Origin: Alisma plantago-aquatica
Lineage: Eukaryota; Streptophyta; Magnoliopsida; Alismatales; Alismataceae
Reading direction: 5' to 3'
Assembly: GCA_963693085.1 (NCBI GenBank)
Contig: OY856410.1
Location: 888,783,835-888,847,834, forward strand
DNA length: 64,000 nt
Shown in pieces: positions 25,080 to 37,360 of this stretch. Every line of letters starts with the position of its first letter. The stretch's first letter is position 1. Under the pieces are notes generated by a model. It did not search any database. It was not told where the DNA came from and saw only the letters and a program-made list of their open reading frames with translations. The position numbers were made by a program, and so were the translations under genes.

Positions 25080-26709
25080 CAGACTTCCAAGATGAATTAG
25101 ATGCTACTTATAAAACAGAAGAGGAGGACTTGAAACATAGGAGCCACATAGATTGGATGATTGTAGGTGATAATAACTCACAGTTCTATCACAACTTCAT
25201 CAATTAGAGGAAAAGGAGAAATATAATCATAGCACTAAAAGACCATAGGGATAGCTGGATCACTGAGGAAACTGAGCTTAAAGAGATGGTGATGAGACAC
25301 TTCGAAAAAGTACTCTTAGCACCCAGTGGCAACTTAAGCACAGATTCCCATGAGTTCCCTGGTCACCATAGAAGATTAACTAAAAACCAAATGGATAGAG
25401 TCGGGGAATGTCCAACAACGGAGGAGATATGATCAATTGTGATCATCCTCAACCCAGTGAAAGTTGCATGACTAGATGGTGTGAATGGAACTTACCTCCA
25501 TAGGAATTGGTCGATGGTAGGACCCAGCGTGGTTGATACAATGAAGAAGGCAATCGAAACTGGAGAAGTACCAGACGATATGTATAACTCAACCTTAGTA
25601 CTTATACCCAAAGTATCAGCACTAGAAAGATGCGAACAAATAAGCCCGATCTCGTTGAACAATCTTATACTGGTGGTTGAAAGATTAAAACCCTTCATGG
25701 CCATCCTGGGTTTCTCAGGCTCAAAGTAGTTTTGTGCCCGATCGAAGGATAACAGAGAATATTGCTATTGTCTAGGAGCTTATCCACACAATGAAAAGGA
25801 GAAAGGGAGATAAGACCATGGTGATAAAAATTGATCTATACCAAAGCATATGATCAAATGTCATGGAAATTTATAAAGGACACAATGGAAATGGTGGGAC
25901 TCCCACAAAACATAAAATCATACATTATGAACTCTATTACTCAAGGAGATACGAGGATCATGTGGAACGGAAGCACTACTACACCCTTCAAAATGAGTAG
26001 GGGGCTCAAGTAGGGAGACCCTCTCTCATCCTACCTCTTTGTTCTCTATATTGAATGATTGAGCCAACTTATTCAGTAGAGAGTGACGAGAGGTCAGTGG
26101 AAACCAGTGAAGATGGGGCAAAAAGGACTAAAAATCTCCCACGTATGTTTTGCAGATGACCTTATCTTCTTTCGTAAAGCCTCTACTAGTCAAATGGCAA
26201 CGATCCAGGAGGTGTTTTGTGGGTTTGAAAGAGCTTTAGGACAATTAGTGTCTATGTCCAAGTCAAGAGTATTATTCTCCAAAAGCATGGAGAGAGCATT
26301 GAGAAATGAGATCTATAAAGGTAGTGGCTTCCACAAAACACATGAACTTGGTAAGTACCTTAGAGTGCCAATCATTCACAATTGGGTAAATAAGAATACC
26401 TATAGTGAGGTCCTAGACAAAGTCAAAGGTTGGGTTAATGCATGGGCAGCCAGGACTCTATCTCTTGCTGGGCGAATCTTCCTTGCTAAAACTACTTTGA
26501 TAGCCATGTCGATGTATGTGATGCAAATAGCAGTGTTACTCATGCGTCTCTGTGACAACATAGATAGGTTGATCAGGCAAGTCATTTGGGGAGGCACACA
26601 TAAGGCCCATCCAACGTCCCTAGTATCTTGGGGCAAAGTTACTGCACACAAAAAGGAGGGTGGTCTGGGGATAAAAATCATGCGAGAATGGAACCTTGTG
26701 CTACTGTAA
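25080..26709 (+). pseudogene. LINE reverse transcriptase
   Basis: Segments across changing frames give a linker with KHRSHIDWMIVGDNNSQFYH (near 25130-25190) and the RT fingers around 25480-25690 with NSTLVLIPKV. KAYDQMSW follows near 25846, the catalytic box CFADDLIFF near 26145, and the thumb region (26250-26709) ending in SWGKVTAHKKEGGLGIK. The F/YxDD box is present as FADD, as is usual in LINE RTs. Stops occur near 25205, 25432, 26010 and 26058, among others. The enzyme would reverse-transcribe LINE RNA at a nicked target; it cannot be functional here. Confidence 0.85.
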
Positions 26710-27011
26710 AAACATGCATGGGACATATACAACAAACGAAACTCACCTTGGTGCTTGGGAATGAGAAATCGATACAAATGGAGGCATATAGGGAAGACCC
26801 TAAACTACTCGATCCTAGGAAATGCAGCTATAGCAGGTAGGGAGTTCATTGAGGAAAACTCTTACAATATTCCTATGAACGAAGAGCATACTAATGTATG
26901 GACGGACAAATGGTAGTGCAATGGCCCCGTCTTGAAGAATCTTGTGAAGAAACCGATTTTGAATTATCTATGGGACCTAAAGCTCAGTTCTCTTATTAAC
27001 CTTAACAAGGA

Positions 27012-28140
27012 ATGGGATGCAAAATCGATTGGCTTTCAGACAACATTGTCAACAAGATTAAAAACATGCATGTGCCATGGGAGGAAGATGGAGAGGATGT
27101 GAGGGTGTGGATGCATACATGGAATGGGAAATACTCAACCAAGACTGCATACATGAGAATCAGAGATGGCAAAGGAATTCAAATGCCCAGAGATTGGGGC
27201 TTGGTTTGGGAAATGAGGACATCCCCACATATCAAAACATTCTTCTAGGTCATCTTGCATGAAGCGCTACTTACAAATAAAAGAAGAACACAACGCCACA
27301 TGGCTATCAGTAGTATTTGCCTGAGATGTAAATGAGAAGAAGAATCCATCATCCATGTGATTAGGGACTGTGCACTATCAAGATGAGTCTGGAATACCCT
27401 AATTATAGGAAGAAATTTACTGTATTTCTTAAGTGAAATGGACACTAAGATCTGGTGTTATGAACATATAAGGAGAAATGACGAGTTTACACACATGTTC
27501 ATTATAACCTGTTGGAAACTATGGGACTGTAGGAATAAACAAGTGCTTGAAAACAAAATGTACAACAAGCATCAACTGGTCAGAAGAATAAGAAGGGAGG
27601 TGAAGGCTCAGATGGAGACATATGAAGTGAAGAGGGACAGCACACAGCACAACTAATGAACCAACTGCGAGAAAATGGAAAAATCCTAAAATAGGGGTGA
27701 TCAAATTCAATACTGACATAGTGACTAAAGTCAAAAGGGCAAGCTATGCAACTATTATTAGGGATGATCAAGGAAAATGGATAGGGGGTATCACTACCAC
27801 CATCCAAACCACGGATGTGTTGGAGGTTGAATTGACAGGAATTCAAATTGCACTTGAAGTGGCTACATGAAACAACCTGGAAAAGGTTCTGATATAACCT
27901 GATTCTCTGATTGCAATAAAGATAATAGCAGAACACCCACATGAGAACCCCAAGCATGAAAAACTATTAAGAATTATCCATGGATTACAAAGAACATCAT
28001 GGAACATATCCTATGCAGGGAGGAACTCCAATGTAGCAGTGGACAGTTTAGCTAAGTATAACCTTAAAAACCAAGGGAGACTCAACATCTATGAGCTCCC
28101 ACCTGTTGAGATTACTAGTATCTTAGCAAATGACATATGC
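27012..28140 (+). pseudogene. LINE zf-RVT segment and RNase H domain
   Basis: The first part (27012-27450) matches the plant zf-RVT block: W followed by GKYSTKTAY, then a cysteine/histidine cluster with CLRC and HVIRDC. From about 27690 to 28110 an RNase H (RVT_3-type) domain reads KFNTD at its first acidic site, an ELTG-type second block, and an NVAVDSLAKY end. The domain removes RNA from hybrids in this LINE class. Stops at about 27247, 27870 and 27898 break it. Confidence 0.7.
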
Positions 28141-28439
28141 AATGGTAGTGGTACTACCATTTTTTTATATTTCATGTTTAATTAGTGTGTGTAAAATATC
28201 TTTTGAATTAGCTCACACGTGGAGGGCGGGATGAATAAGATCGCCTCCCAATTTCTCTAAAAAATCCCAAGCTAAGAAAATTATAGAAAATGAAATAAAG
28301 TTAGCTTATTATGTTTATGTGTATTGATGTATATTTAAGTGTTTCACTTTCATGTACTTGTGAATGAATGTAAACTAAAATGTATATATACAATATGAAT
28401 TATTTGCATCTGATCGGCCAATAGATGTTACTATATCTA
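28141..28439. other. Possible LINE 3' untranslated region
   Basis: AT-rich sequence after the RNase H reading, with no gene. The short inverted words GGTAGTGGTACTACC lie just after the coding end (28144-28158). The LINE 3' end cannot be fixed. Confidence 0.3.
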
Positions 28440-29280
28440 TCAAGGTCTCACGACTCAAGGGGCGACTAGGTTTTCCTGCACGCGAAGCCTTGGGCCGGGG
28501 GGAGGGGGTCCGGCAGCTTGGGTGCGCCACCTTGCTTCCCCCTAGGTCACCTCTGCGCCTGCATTGACGGGGCCTCTGTCCTCTGGTGCCTCATCGTCGT
28601 GCTTCCCTCTCTGCCCTAGTCCCCTTTCCGCGACAGCTGCAACGGGTTCCAGATCCAACTAGGGCCGAAGCTGGGGTGGCGTCAATGATCTGTCAGAGGT
28701 GGCTCTGGTCACTAGTGGAGATCGTTTGGGTGATCTGGGACCGGCGTGCGGCCTCCCCTTGGCCACTGCCCCTATTATAGCGGGAGTGTCTCCCCTCTTT
28801 TTCTCACTTGGGTGCTAGTTTCTGGCAGGCTATCTGCCTTGTTCCACCGTATATCGGTGTTGTTTCTTCCTTTCAATAAGGATTGTTACTCCTTCCTCTG
28901 TGAAGGCAGTGGTTTTTCTGGGGTTTCCCCCGATAATTCAACCTTAGTACGGCTATCTCATCTTTGCTCTGGATTGATTTCATTACTCAGTTGTATTGCT
29001 TCGTTTGAGTTGATATACGAGCAGAATACCGTCTTGTTCCAGCCCCTCTACCACTACTTAATGCTCAGGTTGAAGGAATTCTTTAGAAAAAGTTGCTTAA
29101 GACAGCCTCAAAGAAGAAGAATCAATGCAGAAATGTCTCTCTCTCGTTCCAATATGAGTTGTAGTGCCCTAGGGTTACTGAACGTGATGTTTGTATGTTC
29201 AGTTTATATCTTTCTCCCCAATTGTAGATGTCGTATGGCTAACAAGTAATGAATGGATCCTTTTGCTCTCAAAAACAAAG
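28440..29280. other. GC-rich island with an unrecognised open frame
   Basis: 28440-28790 is much richer in G and C (runs such as GGGCCGGGGGGAGGGGG) than anything within 10 kb, and then grades into an open frame at 28746-29249 of 167 codons. That frame is rich in Ser, Leu and Phe and matches no family I know. The patch could be a LINE 5' untranslated region, a captured gene fragment or an insertion from elsewhere. No TIR or TSD was found. Confidence 0.35.
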
Positions 29281-30364
29281 GTCCATATCTTCATGAGTGT
29301 AGGGTATGTTCTTGGTCGGATTGGTGGGGGTGTCACCATTGAATGATATAATACTTACATTCACTAATGTAATCATATTTAGCATACCTTGCATTGTAAT
29401 ACTCATATTTCAAGGTTTTATAGAGAAGAAAAAAAATTGTCTATGTTATTAGTCATGTTTTTTTCATATTGTAGTACTCGTTGTATTAGGTTAAGTTTTA
29501 GCCTATGTAAACCCTAATGTTGGTGTTAGTTTTAACTTAAAGGGTGGTTCTTACACCTCTATGATAATGGTTTTCTTGTAATTAACACTTATTGGGCTTG
29601 TTCTCCTCTTAGTATAGTGTGACATGTGCTCTTCATTTATATGGATAGAGGATCACAATTCAAGTTTTGGAGCTTTTGAGAATATACTATATTGACTCTA
29701 GAAACTAAACTATTATTGTATTGGTGCAATCTATTGGGGACTGAACATAAGTTGGAAATTTCTACATGGAAGTTTATTTTTATTTATTAATTGTATTTTA
29801 ATAGTGAGGTTATATCATTAGAATGATTTACATAATAGGCACAAGATTTTAGTTTAAAAAGTAATCAAGAGTATTTATGTTTGACAATGTTAAATAAGAG
29901 ATTGGATATGTGGTGCAATATACCTCACAGTTGAGTTTGCCTTAGAGTTGTGTATTTCCTTATAGGAATATTTATGTGATACGGAAAATGTACATATTAA
30001 AAAAATTATATTGAAAATGTGTGATTTAGAAAAGATCAAAATATGTGCCTAAATGTAGTGGCATTTGGATCGCATCTTTTGTTAACTACCACAACCTAAA
30101 TCTAGTGGCATTTGTATTGCATATTTTCTGAACTACCACATCAATAAGAACCCCACTAAGAGTGCAAATCATGGTAACTAAAGTCACAATAGGAATGTTG
30201 GGAATGACATGGCATTTTAATGGATATGTGGTGTCGTGTGGTCTTTATAGAAATCTATGTAGGGGCCAACTATGGGATGAATGTGCACATGAACTCATAC
30301 ATGTGACGTGATTGTTGGCTTAGGTATTCATGACTTCATGGATGTTGTTGGGAGGGTGAGACTT
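29281..30364. other. AT-rich spacer, nothing recognised
   Basis: No coding sequence, LTR edge or clear repeat seen. Confidence 0.4.
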
Positions 30365-31638
30365 CACTAGTACACAGACAACCTAAAGTGTCAGTTCTGA
30401 CATCGATTATTAAAGCAATGCATAAGTCTCTGATGCTACAGTACATAAGACAACATCACTTTTTGGGTTTATAAAAGTCATCGTCATAGGCACAACATCA
30501 GTTTCACAATGTGACCTAAACCAACGTCATCAGAAACATATAGAGGAAATTTCTCAACAAAATCATCATTGTAGAGTTCATGTATCAGTAATTTGTAGAT
30601 AATTATAGCATCGGATTCATAGAAGAAAGTTGATGAGGTGCATTTGTTTCCTCACTTTAAGTCCTAAACCAACACTAAAAAATCCATTTCTGAGAATATT
30701 TTTGGTATTCTATGGAGGTCTATGGAATTGGTTTCTTCGATGAAAACCTAAGTTGAATATATGTAACCTCATAGTTGCACAAATAACTAATGTCAAAGAT
30801 GTGCTTCTTTTATAAAAAAAACAACAGGTTGTGGACTTGCTATTCAATAGGTCATCTGTAAATCTATAGAACCTACAATAAAATACATATACAACCTATA
30901 ATTTACTTGCATTAAAACCTATATCAATATGTTTTTAAATTCACTAGCATGCACATAATCCACTCATCAAATCATACATATTTTTTCCTGCATTCACGCC
31001 ATCGTCTAGCCAAATCACATATGCATTCACTTGCATTCACATGATCCTCTCACAAAATCATATGTAGATTCATAAATCATTCACCATTCTCATAAAAGAA
31101 GTAAGCACTCATTCACAAACATTAAGTAAAGCACTAGAAAACTGTATTAACTAGACATGACAAATGATTGTACATATTAATTAGATTCATAATATATTGT
31201 AAATCAGAGTACAACAAATTCAAAAGTCAGTTTATTTTGAACAACAATCTACCTACTCCTCTTAAAGGGCATTTTTAGTCTCTAGTACATAAGTCTAAGT
31301 ATTATAGACCTACAAAAGTAATGTGTGTAGTTATATATTTATATTATATAAAGTATGATTCATATTCATACTATATTACAAACTTATGATTCTAGTCTTT
31401 ATTACCTATCATATTTTTAGATGTTTTGTGATGATGGCTTGACAAGGACATCCATATACTTCATAACATACTATTTGTATGCTTTTACATTATCATGTAT
31501 AGGATAACAAAATTAATATTGTGTGAAATCTTAACAAATTAAAATAACTAGATCTTCTGTAAGATTTGAGCCATCAAACTACCGTGACGTTCTTTGAATA
31601 TATGGATTTCAATTTTTAATCTATTTATCTCCCCCCAT
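30365..31638 (+). mobile_element. Decayed terminus of a second CACTA element
   Basis: CACTAGTACACAGACAAC at 30365 resembles the CACTACTACAGAA end of CACTA-1. It is followed by degenerate subterminal words (TGTCAGTT, CATCAGTTTCACA, CTAAACCAACA) up to about 30680, then sequence with CACATG and CATTC words like CACTA-1 at 12050-12300. The other end is not in view and may have been displaced by element C at 31639. Strand gives only the direction from the visible end inward. Confidence 0.45.
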
Positions 31639-34389
31639 TGTAACATACCGAGATTTATCTGACCTGACTTTAGAAACCCTAATTCTATGATTAGGAGGTT
31701 AGTATGCTTGGATATTTAGAATTCACCAAATAAGGTTAGAGTTATATCTTAACAATCTTGGTCATGCCCTAATGAATAGATAATGTACATAATATGAGTA
31801 GCTTACATATTAACCCTAACATGTACATCCTTGGTGACATTCACGATAAATTAGTGATACTAGGTGCCATAATCAAATAGTATGTGTTGATGCACCTAAT
31901 TTGAACTTAATCACCTAATTGTGACTTGATACGAAAATCAGTTCATCAATAGTAATATGTTCCACCTTGTTCACTAATACACATATAAAGACTCAAATAT
32001 GGTTAATAAGTAATTGGATTTACATAAACATGAATATATGGCTAATGTGGATTTGAATATGCATAATCAATAAGAAAAAGTGAATAAATATGAATAATTG
32101 ATTTATTTGGTCAATAATGTGATTGGTTTATATAATGTGACACTATTGGATGCTTCATGTAAGTGCAAATTATTAATGTGCCATTATTTAAACTAATATT
32201 TAATTTAATGGACGTAATGAGAAATTGAGTAGAAGATTGTATTTGGTGTAAGATAATCCAATATAACCCCATATGTTGATAATATGAGGATAATCAAGTC
32301 TAAATCTAGAATATTGAGGATAATGGTAAAATATAATAATAATTGTAAAGAAAATTGACTTAAACACTAATTGTACTAAAACTCATACTAGATAACCTCA
32401 AAACCTAAAAATAATATCGAAATTGCATTCTTTAGTCCTAACTAGTTTAGGTGGAAAGTTTAGCTTAATTGGATAATCCTAGACATCTCATTTTAAGTGC
32501 AGAAGAAAAACCCTAAATATTGAATCCTAATGTACCTTAGACTTTGGTTTTTTTGGATGTAATCAAGATTCTCAGTCACATGTCTAATTTCTCAGTTTCA
32601 CTCATATACCCAGTGTTAGCCTCTTTTGATCAATGTTGAGTCAGACCCAAGATCTACAGGTTACACCCCTCGGTCATCTCCCTGACCTAGAGCCCAGACT
32701 AACTGGGACTCTATAGTCCCCAACATTTCCCTCTTCTTGATTTCTCTCTCATATCCTCCTTGGCTTGGATTCTCATTTCCTCCACAACCCTCGCATTGAG
32801 TCAAGATTTTTGACCCCTTATTTGGTATGGATTCTTTTCCTCAACTTCCCAATTGAAAAGGGAGTTCCCTCTTCCCCTATTTCCCAGTCCGGTTTGGGTC
32901 TCTTGCCTCTTCTTGCGTAGGTATCCATATATAGATTGTGTCTTTCCATCACCTGATCACCAAGAACTAGGATTGTCTGTCCGTGAATTGGTTTTCTGCC
33001 TGGCAGAGCTGACCCAACTCCTTCTCTTGTGGCAGCCATCTGAGGTCTAGTAGAAGGTTGTAGATCTCCAGGACGTTTCAGGGATTCTTTACATGACTCC
33101 AATTAGCTATACAAATCTAGAGATTCCCTTATTTCAAATCACCTTTACTCTCTCATATTTCCCCTCTTTTGATTCTTTTATTCTATATGTTGTTGTCGAG
33201 ATCAATAACCAGCTACTAACCTCGGCTACTTATGTCATTTGCATTCATTGAAACCTTCTTGGTGTTTCCTCTATATCTAGTTTAAAACTTTGTGCTTTTT
33301 AACCTCAATTGTGCTCAACTTGGTTTCCAATTCTCTATCCTAGACATGGAGGAGAGTTTGGCTTGGGTTTGAGGACCCCGCGGACCTTTCTTTGGCATTT
33401 TTGAGACCATCAGAATCTGTCAGATATGTCGATGATGTTTCCAATGGGTTTAAATCATGGCTTTTGTTTGAGATCCCTAGTTGGAGAGATTCCATGAAGC
33501 ACAGTGGTATCACATAGGTGAACAAAGTGGGAATAAGATAATCTTTGGTTTTACTATATTGCCCTTGCCTTGATTTTGATTTCATCACGGTTTCCATTGG
33601 TGTTTCTGTCCTTTGATCCCTAATATGATATCATTTTCATGGGTTTTATTTAAGTCAATGGTTTCACTCATATGCCCAGTCATGCATCAAGATTTTGATG
33701 CGTGATGAGGGGCTTTTTGGTCTTTTGCCTCAATTTTTCAATTTAAATATCCGTAAATCGCTCATCAGAATTAATTATGTAAACTATGTTCTGATATTAG
33801 AAAAATATGTAAAATATCTTAGAAAATTCATAATTAATTATTTACTCATCAGACAATTATGTAAAAATTATGTTCTGATATTGGAAAAATAAACTATATC
33901 CAATGGTATAGGTTTAATAACCTAAATCAAGTCTAATAAAAATTCCAAATTTTAGGTTTATAATATACACCTTAAATAATGATTAATATACATACGTGTT
34001 ATTAGGTGGTAGTGCACACTCTTGATCCAGAGTTTGGACCCAAACATTTTAGTAGTACCCTTGAGTATGTTGCATTTTCCATTGAGTCATATTGGATAAT
34101 GATTGTTAATTATCTCTCTTGGTGGTATGTGACATTCTCTTATGAGTCATATTAGATAATTACTTATTTTCTCTCTATTTTGGACTTGATTGTAACATAA
34201 CATCTAAAATGTCATATGTTTACATATAGTTGAATGATTGGTTCTAAACCTTAAAACTTGTCGTATGGATTGTTATAACTACAAAATGAACCTTGTTCTT
34301 GTATCAGAGTAATGTTGTTTTATTTAGTTTGAACCTTGAAGAATTTATTGATCCATATTCAATGGAAACAATAATTTTTGTATGTTGTC
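31639..34389 (+). repeat. Element C left LTR, first part
   Basis: Begins TGTAACATACC and aligns with 47665-48550 followed by 61562-63320. It breaks off near 34389, after ATTCAATGGAAAC and GTATGTTG, where element D sequence begins. Short open frames inside are not shared with the right LTR. Confidence 0.85.
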
Positions 34390-34399
34390 CTTGCAACAA

Positions 34400-35541
34400 G
34401 AATAGGTGAAGGTTTTACTTTGTAGTGGAACAGTCACAGTCAACAAGGAGGCACCCACAAGTCAAGAGGAGTAGCTACATGTCATTCCATCCACAGGAGA
34501 TGTTCCAAATTCTATCCTGCAAAGTGGCGTTCAAGCAAGCTTAGGGGAAGAGATCCCTAATGTGCCATATATTCCACTGCACAGGTGTATAGAGAAGCCA
34601 TGTGTTTCATTCTTGGATAGTCTGAAGCCGAGAAAGGTGGAAAAGCATTTCAAGAAATTCCTAGAAATTTTTTGAAAGCTCCACATCAACATCCTACTTA
34701 TGGAGGTTATAGAGAAAAATCTTACATATTGAAGATTTTTTAAGGATATAATCAATAAGAAAAGACAAATAAAAGTACAGATATCTTGCATGTTGATGAA
34801 GTGATGAGTGCAATGATCTAGGGAATATTGTTGATGAAGAGAAAGGAACCAGGATGTTTCTACATCCCTTGTTCTATAGGCAACTGACATTTCCAACAAG
34901 CACAGTATGACTCTAGGGTGAACATAAATATCATGCCCCTTACTACCTTCTGAAAATTGGGATTGAAGGAACAAATGAAGACATCCATGAAAATGAAGTT
35001 GGAGATGGGTCAATTGTGAGGTCGTACGAGATATGTGAGGATGTTTTTTATTGTCGAGAAACCTGACCCCCTAGGTGGAGATCCAGATAGCATGGATGGT
35101 AAACCCGGGAGACTTGTGCGCACACACATTGATATCTCAATAAGTCGCATCAGAGGTCGGCTGATGCTACGGGAAATTTATTTTAGAGTAGCGCTTCCAG
35201 TGAGAGTCGAACCCAGGAGAGACTGCACACCGATATGTGAGGATGTGCTAGTCAAAGTTGACAAATTCATCTTTCTTATGGATTCGGTGGTCATGGAAAT
35301 GCACTATATATAAAGATCGGAGATGTTATTGGGAAGGCCATTCCAAGCTAAGGTCTACGTGACCACTACCATTAGTAGAGGTTACTTGACACTCGGGATA
35401 GATGATGATATAGTAGAGCTCAGACTTCCAGATAAACTTCACAACCATCCCGTGATTACCCCGGCTGAAGAAAACGCATCTTGTCGAGCCTATTACATAA
35501 AACTAGGGTGCTTGTTGGGAGGAAACCCAACCATCATTTAA
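34400..35541 (+). pseudogene. D1 gag C-terminus and aspartic protease remnant
   Basis: Weak gag sequence (34400-34800) leads into the Athila-type protease region with ACFYIPCSIGN-like and LMPLTTF-like blocks. The active-site triad DSG has become DSR near 34910, and stops and shifts are frequent. The protease is split by the SINE insertion. The reading ends at 35541 with an AYYIKLGCLLGGNPTII tail that in Athila lies after the end of pol. RT, RNase H and integrase are therefore missing, as in D2. Confidence 0.7.
35044..35231 (-). mobile_element. tRNA-derived SINE, 5'-truncated
   Basis: A 188-bp insert in the D1 protease, flanked by the 14-bp duplication GATATGTGAGGATG (35030-35043 and 35232-35245). 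On the minus strand it has a pol III box B, GGTTCGACTCT (35203-35213), near its 5' end and finishes in AATAAAAAA (complement of 35044 onward). Box A is absent, so the head seems truncated. The sister copy D2 has the empty site near 40446-40470. Insertion by target-primed reverse transcription is inferred from tail and TSD. Confidence 0.85.
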
Positions 35542-35663
35542 TGTTTTAGGATTTATTCTTTACATTTGAGTTTGTAGTTTTTGTAGCTTTAATTTGCATT
35601 TTATTAGTTTCAATGAAAAAATGTACCTTGATCATTTTTCTTTAGTGTGCAGACATAGAACAA

Positions 35664-36070
35664 GTTGGTAGTACCCACCACAAAGTCGGTAGTACCGATG
35701 ACATCATAGGGACAATAAGGGTCAAGTTCTAAAGACTTGGTACTACTGACAATATACTCAGTAGCACCAACTTTTTTGTAGAGAGGGAATGAGTTAACTG
35801 ATAAGGACATGGTACTAGCGACATCCAACTCGGTAGTACCGACACCAAGTGATGCTCCATGTTTGAGATACCAAGATATTGCTCGAAAGAATTGAGAAAT
35901 TTTAAAGACTCAATACTATCGACACAAAGTTGGTACTACTGACTTTTCTCAGCAAAAATTGATAGAGTTATAGAAAAATGTTGTCGATACCACCAAAACA
36001 CAGGTCAGTGGTACCGACCCACAGAGATTAAAAAAGGATATAGGATGCCATATATCGGTACCACATACAC
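35664..36070. repeat. Palindrome array in the 3' region of D1
   Basis: About twelve degenerate copies of a 15-mer whose best members read GTCGGTAGTACCGAT (35685-35699) and CTCGGTAGTACCGAC (35829-35843). Arms GTCGGT and ACCGAC surround a 3-nt core. They lie between the protease end and the 3' GGTGTTGGAACA block, the place where element E has its own array. Confidence 0.8.
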
Positions 36071-36726
36071 TCAAGTTCATGGCACCAACACTGAGGGAGA
36101 GACACCAATGGAATTTGATCCACAAAAGCCAAAGGGAACATACCATGCCACAACCTCCACCACCACCCTTTTGATCTATACCAATATTCCACCTCTTAAG
36201 TTAGATTTTGACTATGAGGACATGGTCAAATTCAAGCTTAGGGGTGTTGGAACAGCTCTATCCTTTAGTTTTTATTTTTCTTTTAGTCTTTATTTGCTTT
36301 TTAGCTTTTTTTCCAAGTGTAGAATCCACGGTCTATCTAGTGTAATAGTGGAGCTTAATTCATGATTTTTGTCATTGTCATGTGATTTTGTGTGTTTGCA
36401 AAGGAAATTAAAAAATTTATGTTCTTTTAATTGGGCTTGGTTGCAATTTCTTGATTAACACCACCTAGAGGAAGTGTATGGGCTAGTCAGCTTAAGGACA
36501 CTTGATATGAATGGAAATCTTAATTGTTCATGTAACATGGATAAATACGGGGTTTGAGCTTGAATTGATAAAACAATTAATGGGACCTTAAATTGAAATT
36601 GAAGAAAGAAATCCTAAGGGTACCATGTACATAGGTCATTAGAGAGGGACATATCATAGTTCATGGAAGGAAATTCATATTTTATGTCCTTTTGTTGACT
36701 TATCACAAACACATCCAAGTGTGTGT

Positions 36727-36744
36727 TGCTTGAGGATGAGCAAT
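36727..36744 (+). other. Conserved stem-loop before the polypurine tract of D1
   Basis: TTGCTTGAGGATGAGCAA, the D version of the TTGCTCGAGGACGAGCAA hairpin of E (59928-59945). It lies about 20 bp before the LTR and is followed by the purine stretch TTAATGGAG. Confidence 0.7.
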
Positions 36745-36982
36745 ATTTAAGCTTAATGGAGTTTGATGCACCCGATAATTATCATTTTCATAGGCTATTT
36801 ATTGTGGATTTCCATGCACTTATTGTTCATGTTCATATTAATTTATGCATTATTATTATCATTAGCATTGACACTTAATTGCATCATATAAATGTGTTTT
36901 AATGTTCCTATTAGATATAGTATTATTTGGGAACTTATGTTCATTTTTTGTGTAATTGGTGAATCTACAAGAAACTACATGG

Positions 36983-37230
36983 CTCAGTACTACCGACTTG
37001 ACTATCAGTGGTACTGACACTTGGTCAACAAAGAACAATGAAATCAAGAAAACTCAGCAGTACTGACCGAAGAAGTCAATACTACAGACAACCTCACAAC
37101 AAGGGTTTAGAAAATCTCAAAGAAATCTTGGTAGTAGTGACATCAACTCAATAATGCCAACAACTACACAGATGACCACAACTATTGAAGGTGTTGGTAG
37201 TACTAACACCTTGTTGATAGTATCGACATA
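36983..37230. repeat. Palindrome array in D2 left LTR
   Basis: Degenerate copies of the GTCGGT-nnn-ACCGAC motif, for example CTCAGTACTACCGAC at 36983-36997, about eight in 250 bp. The equivalent place in the right LTR is 45044-45250. Confidence 0.75.
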
Positions 37231-37351
37231 GCAGGATCGGGTAGATCTAGAAATTGTGTTTAATCTGCCGGTTGGAAATTAATGACGCCCTAAGTCACTT
37301 CTATGACATAAGGAGATTTTGCTCAAATCTAGGTATCTCATTCTATTCCAT

Positions 37352-37360
37352 TATATAAAG
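37352..37360 (+). promoter_or_regulatory. Candidate TATA box of the D2 left LTR
   Basis: TATATAAAG, about 125 bp after the palindrome array. It is degraded in the right LTR (TGTACAAAA). Confidence 0.45.

Larger units (their letters stand above)
24690..28140 (+). mobile_element. Decayed, 5'-truncated L1-type LINE
   Basis: Remains in order of the end of the AP-endonuclease, reverse transcriptase, the plant zf-RVT segment and an RNase H domain, the usual architecture of plant non-LTR retrotransposons that carry RNase H. Numerous stops and frame changes show it is old. No ORF1 with zinc knuckle and no endonuclease start was identified upstream, so it is truncated or unrecognisable on the 5' side. 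A clear poly-A tail or TSD could not be found; the 3' limit is set at the end of the RNase H reading. Confidence 0.85.
34390..36763 (+). mobile_element. Element D, partial unit D1 (gag end, protease, 3' region)
   Basis: Collinear with 39835-44819 of the unit D2 to its right, but lacking its own 5' LTR, PBS and most of gag. It runs straight into the LTR at 36764. It has no F insertion, has a SINE at 35044-35231, and lacks about 1 kb of the 3' untranslated region near 36670 that D2 keeps. The arrangement internal-LTR-internal-LTR indicates a tandem array made by recombination between LTRs, then cut on the left. Confidence 0.85.

Noticed and set aside
28746..29249. 167-codon open frame as a host gene
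   Set aside because: No known domain, no clear start context, and it grades out of a GC-rich patch. Kept only as part of an unassigned region.
33695..33892. Open frame in the left LTR of element C
   Set aside because: AT-rich and absent from the equivalent place in the right LTR (62690-62830).
35190..35231. A tRNA gene, from the GGTTCGACTCT box B
   Set aside because: No box A, no cloverleaf, and the sequence lies in a tailed insert with a 14-bp TSD, so it is a SINE.
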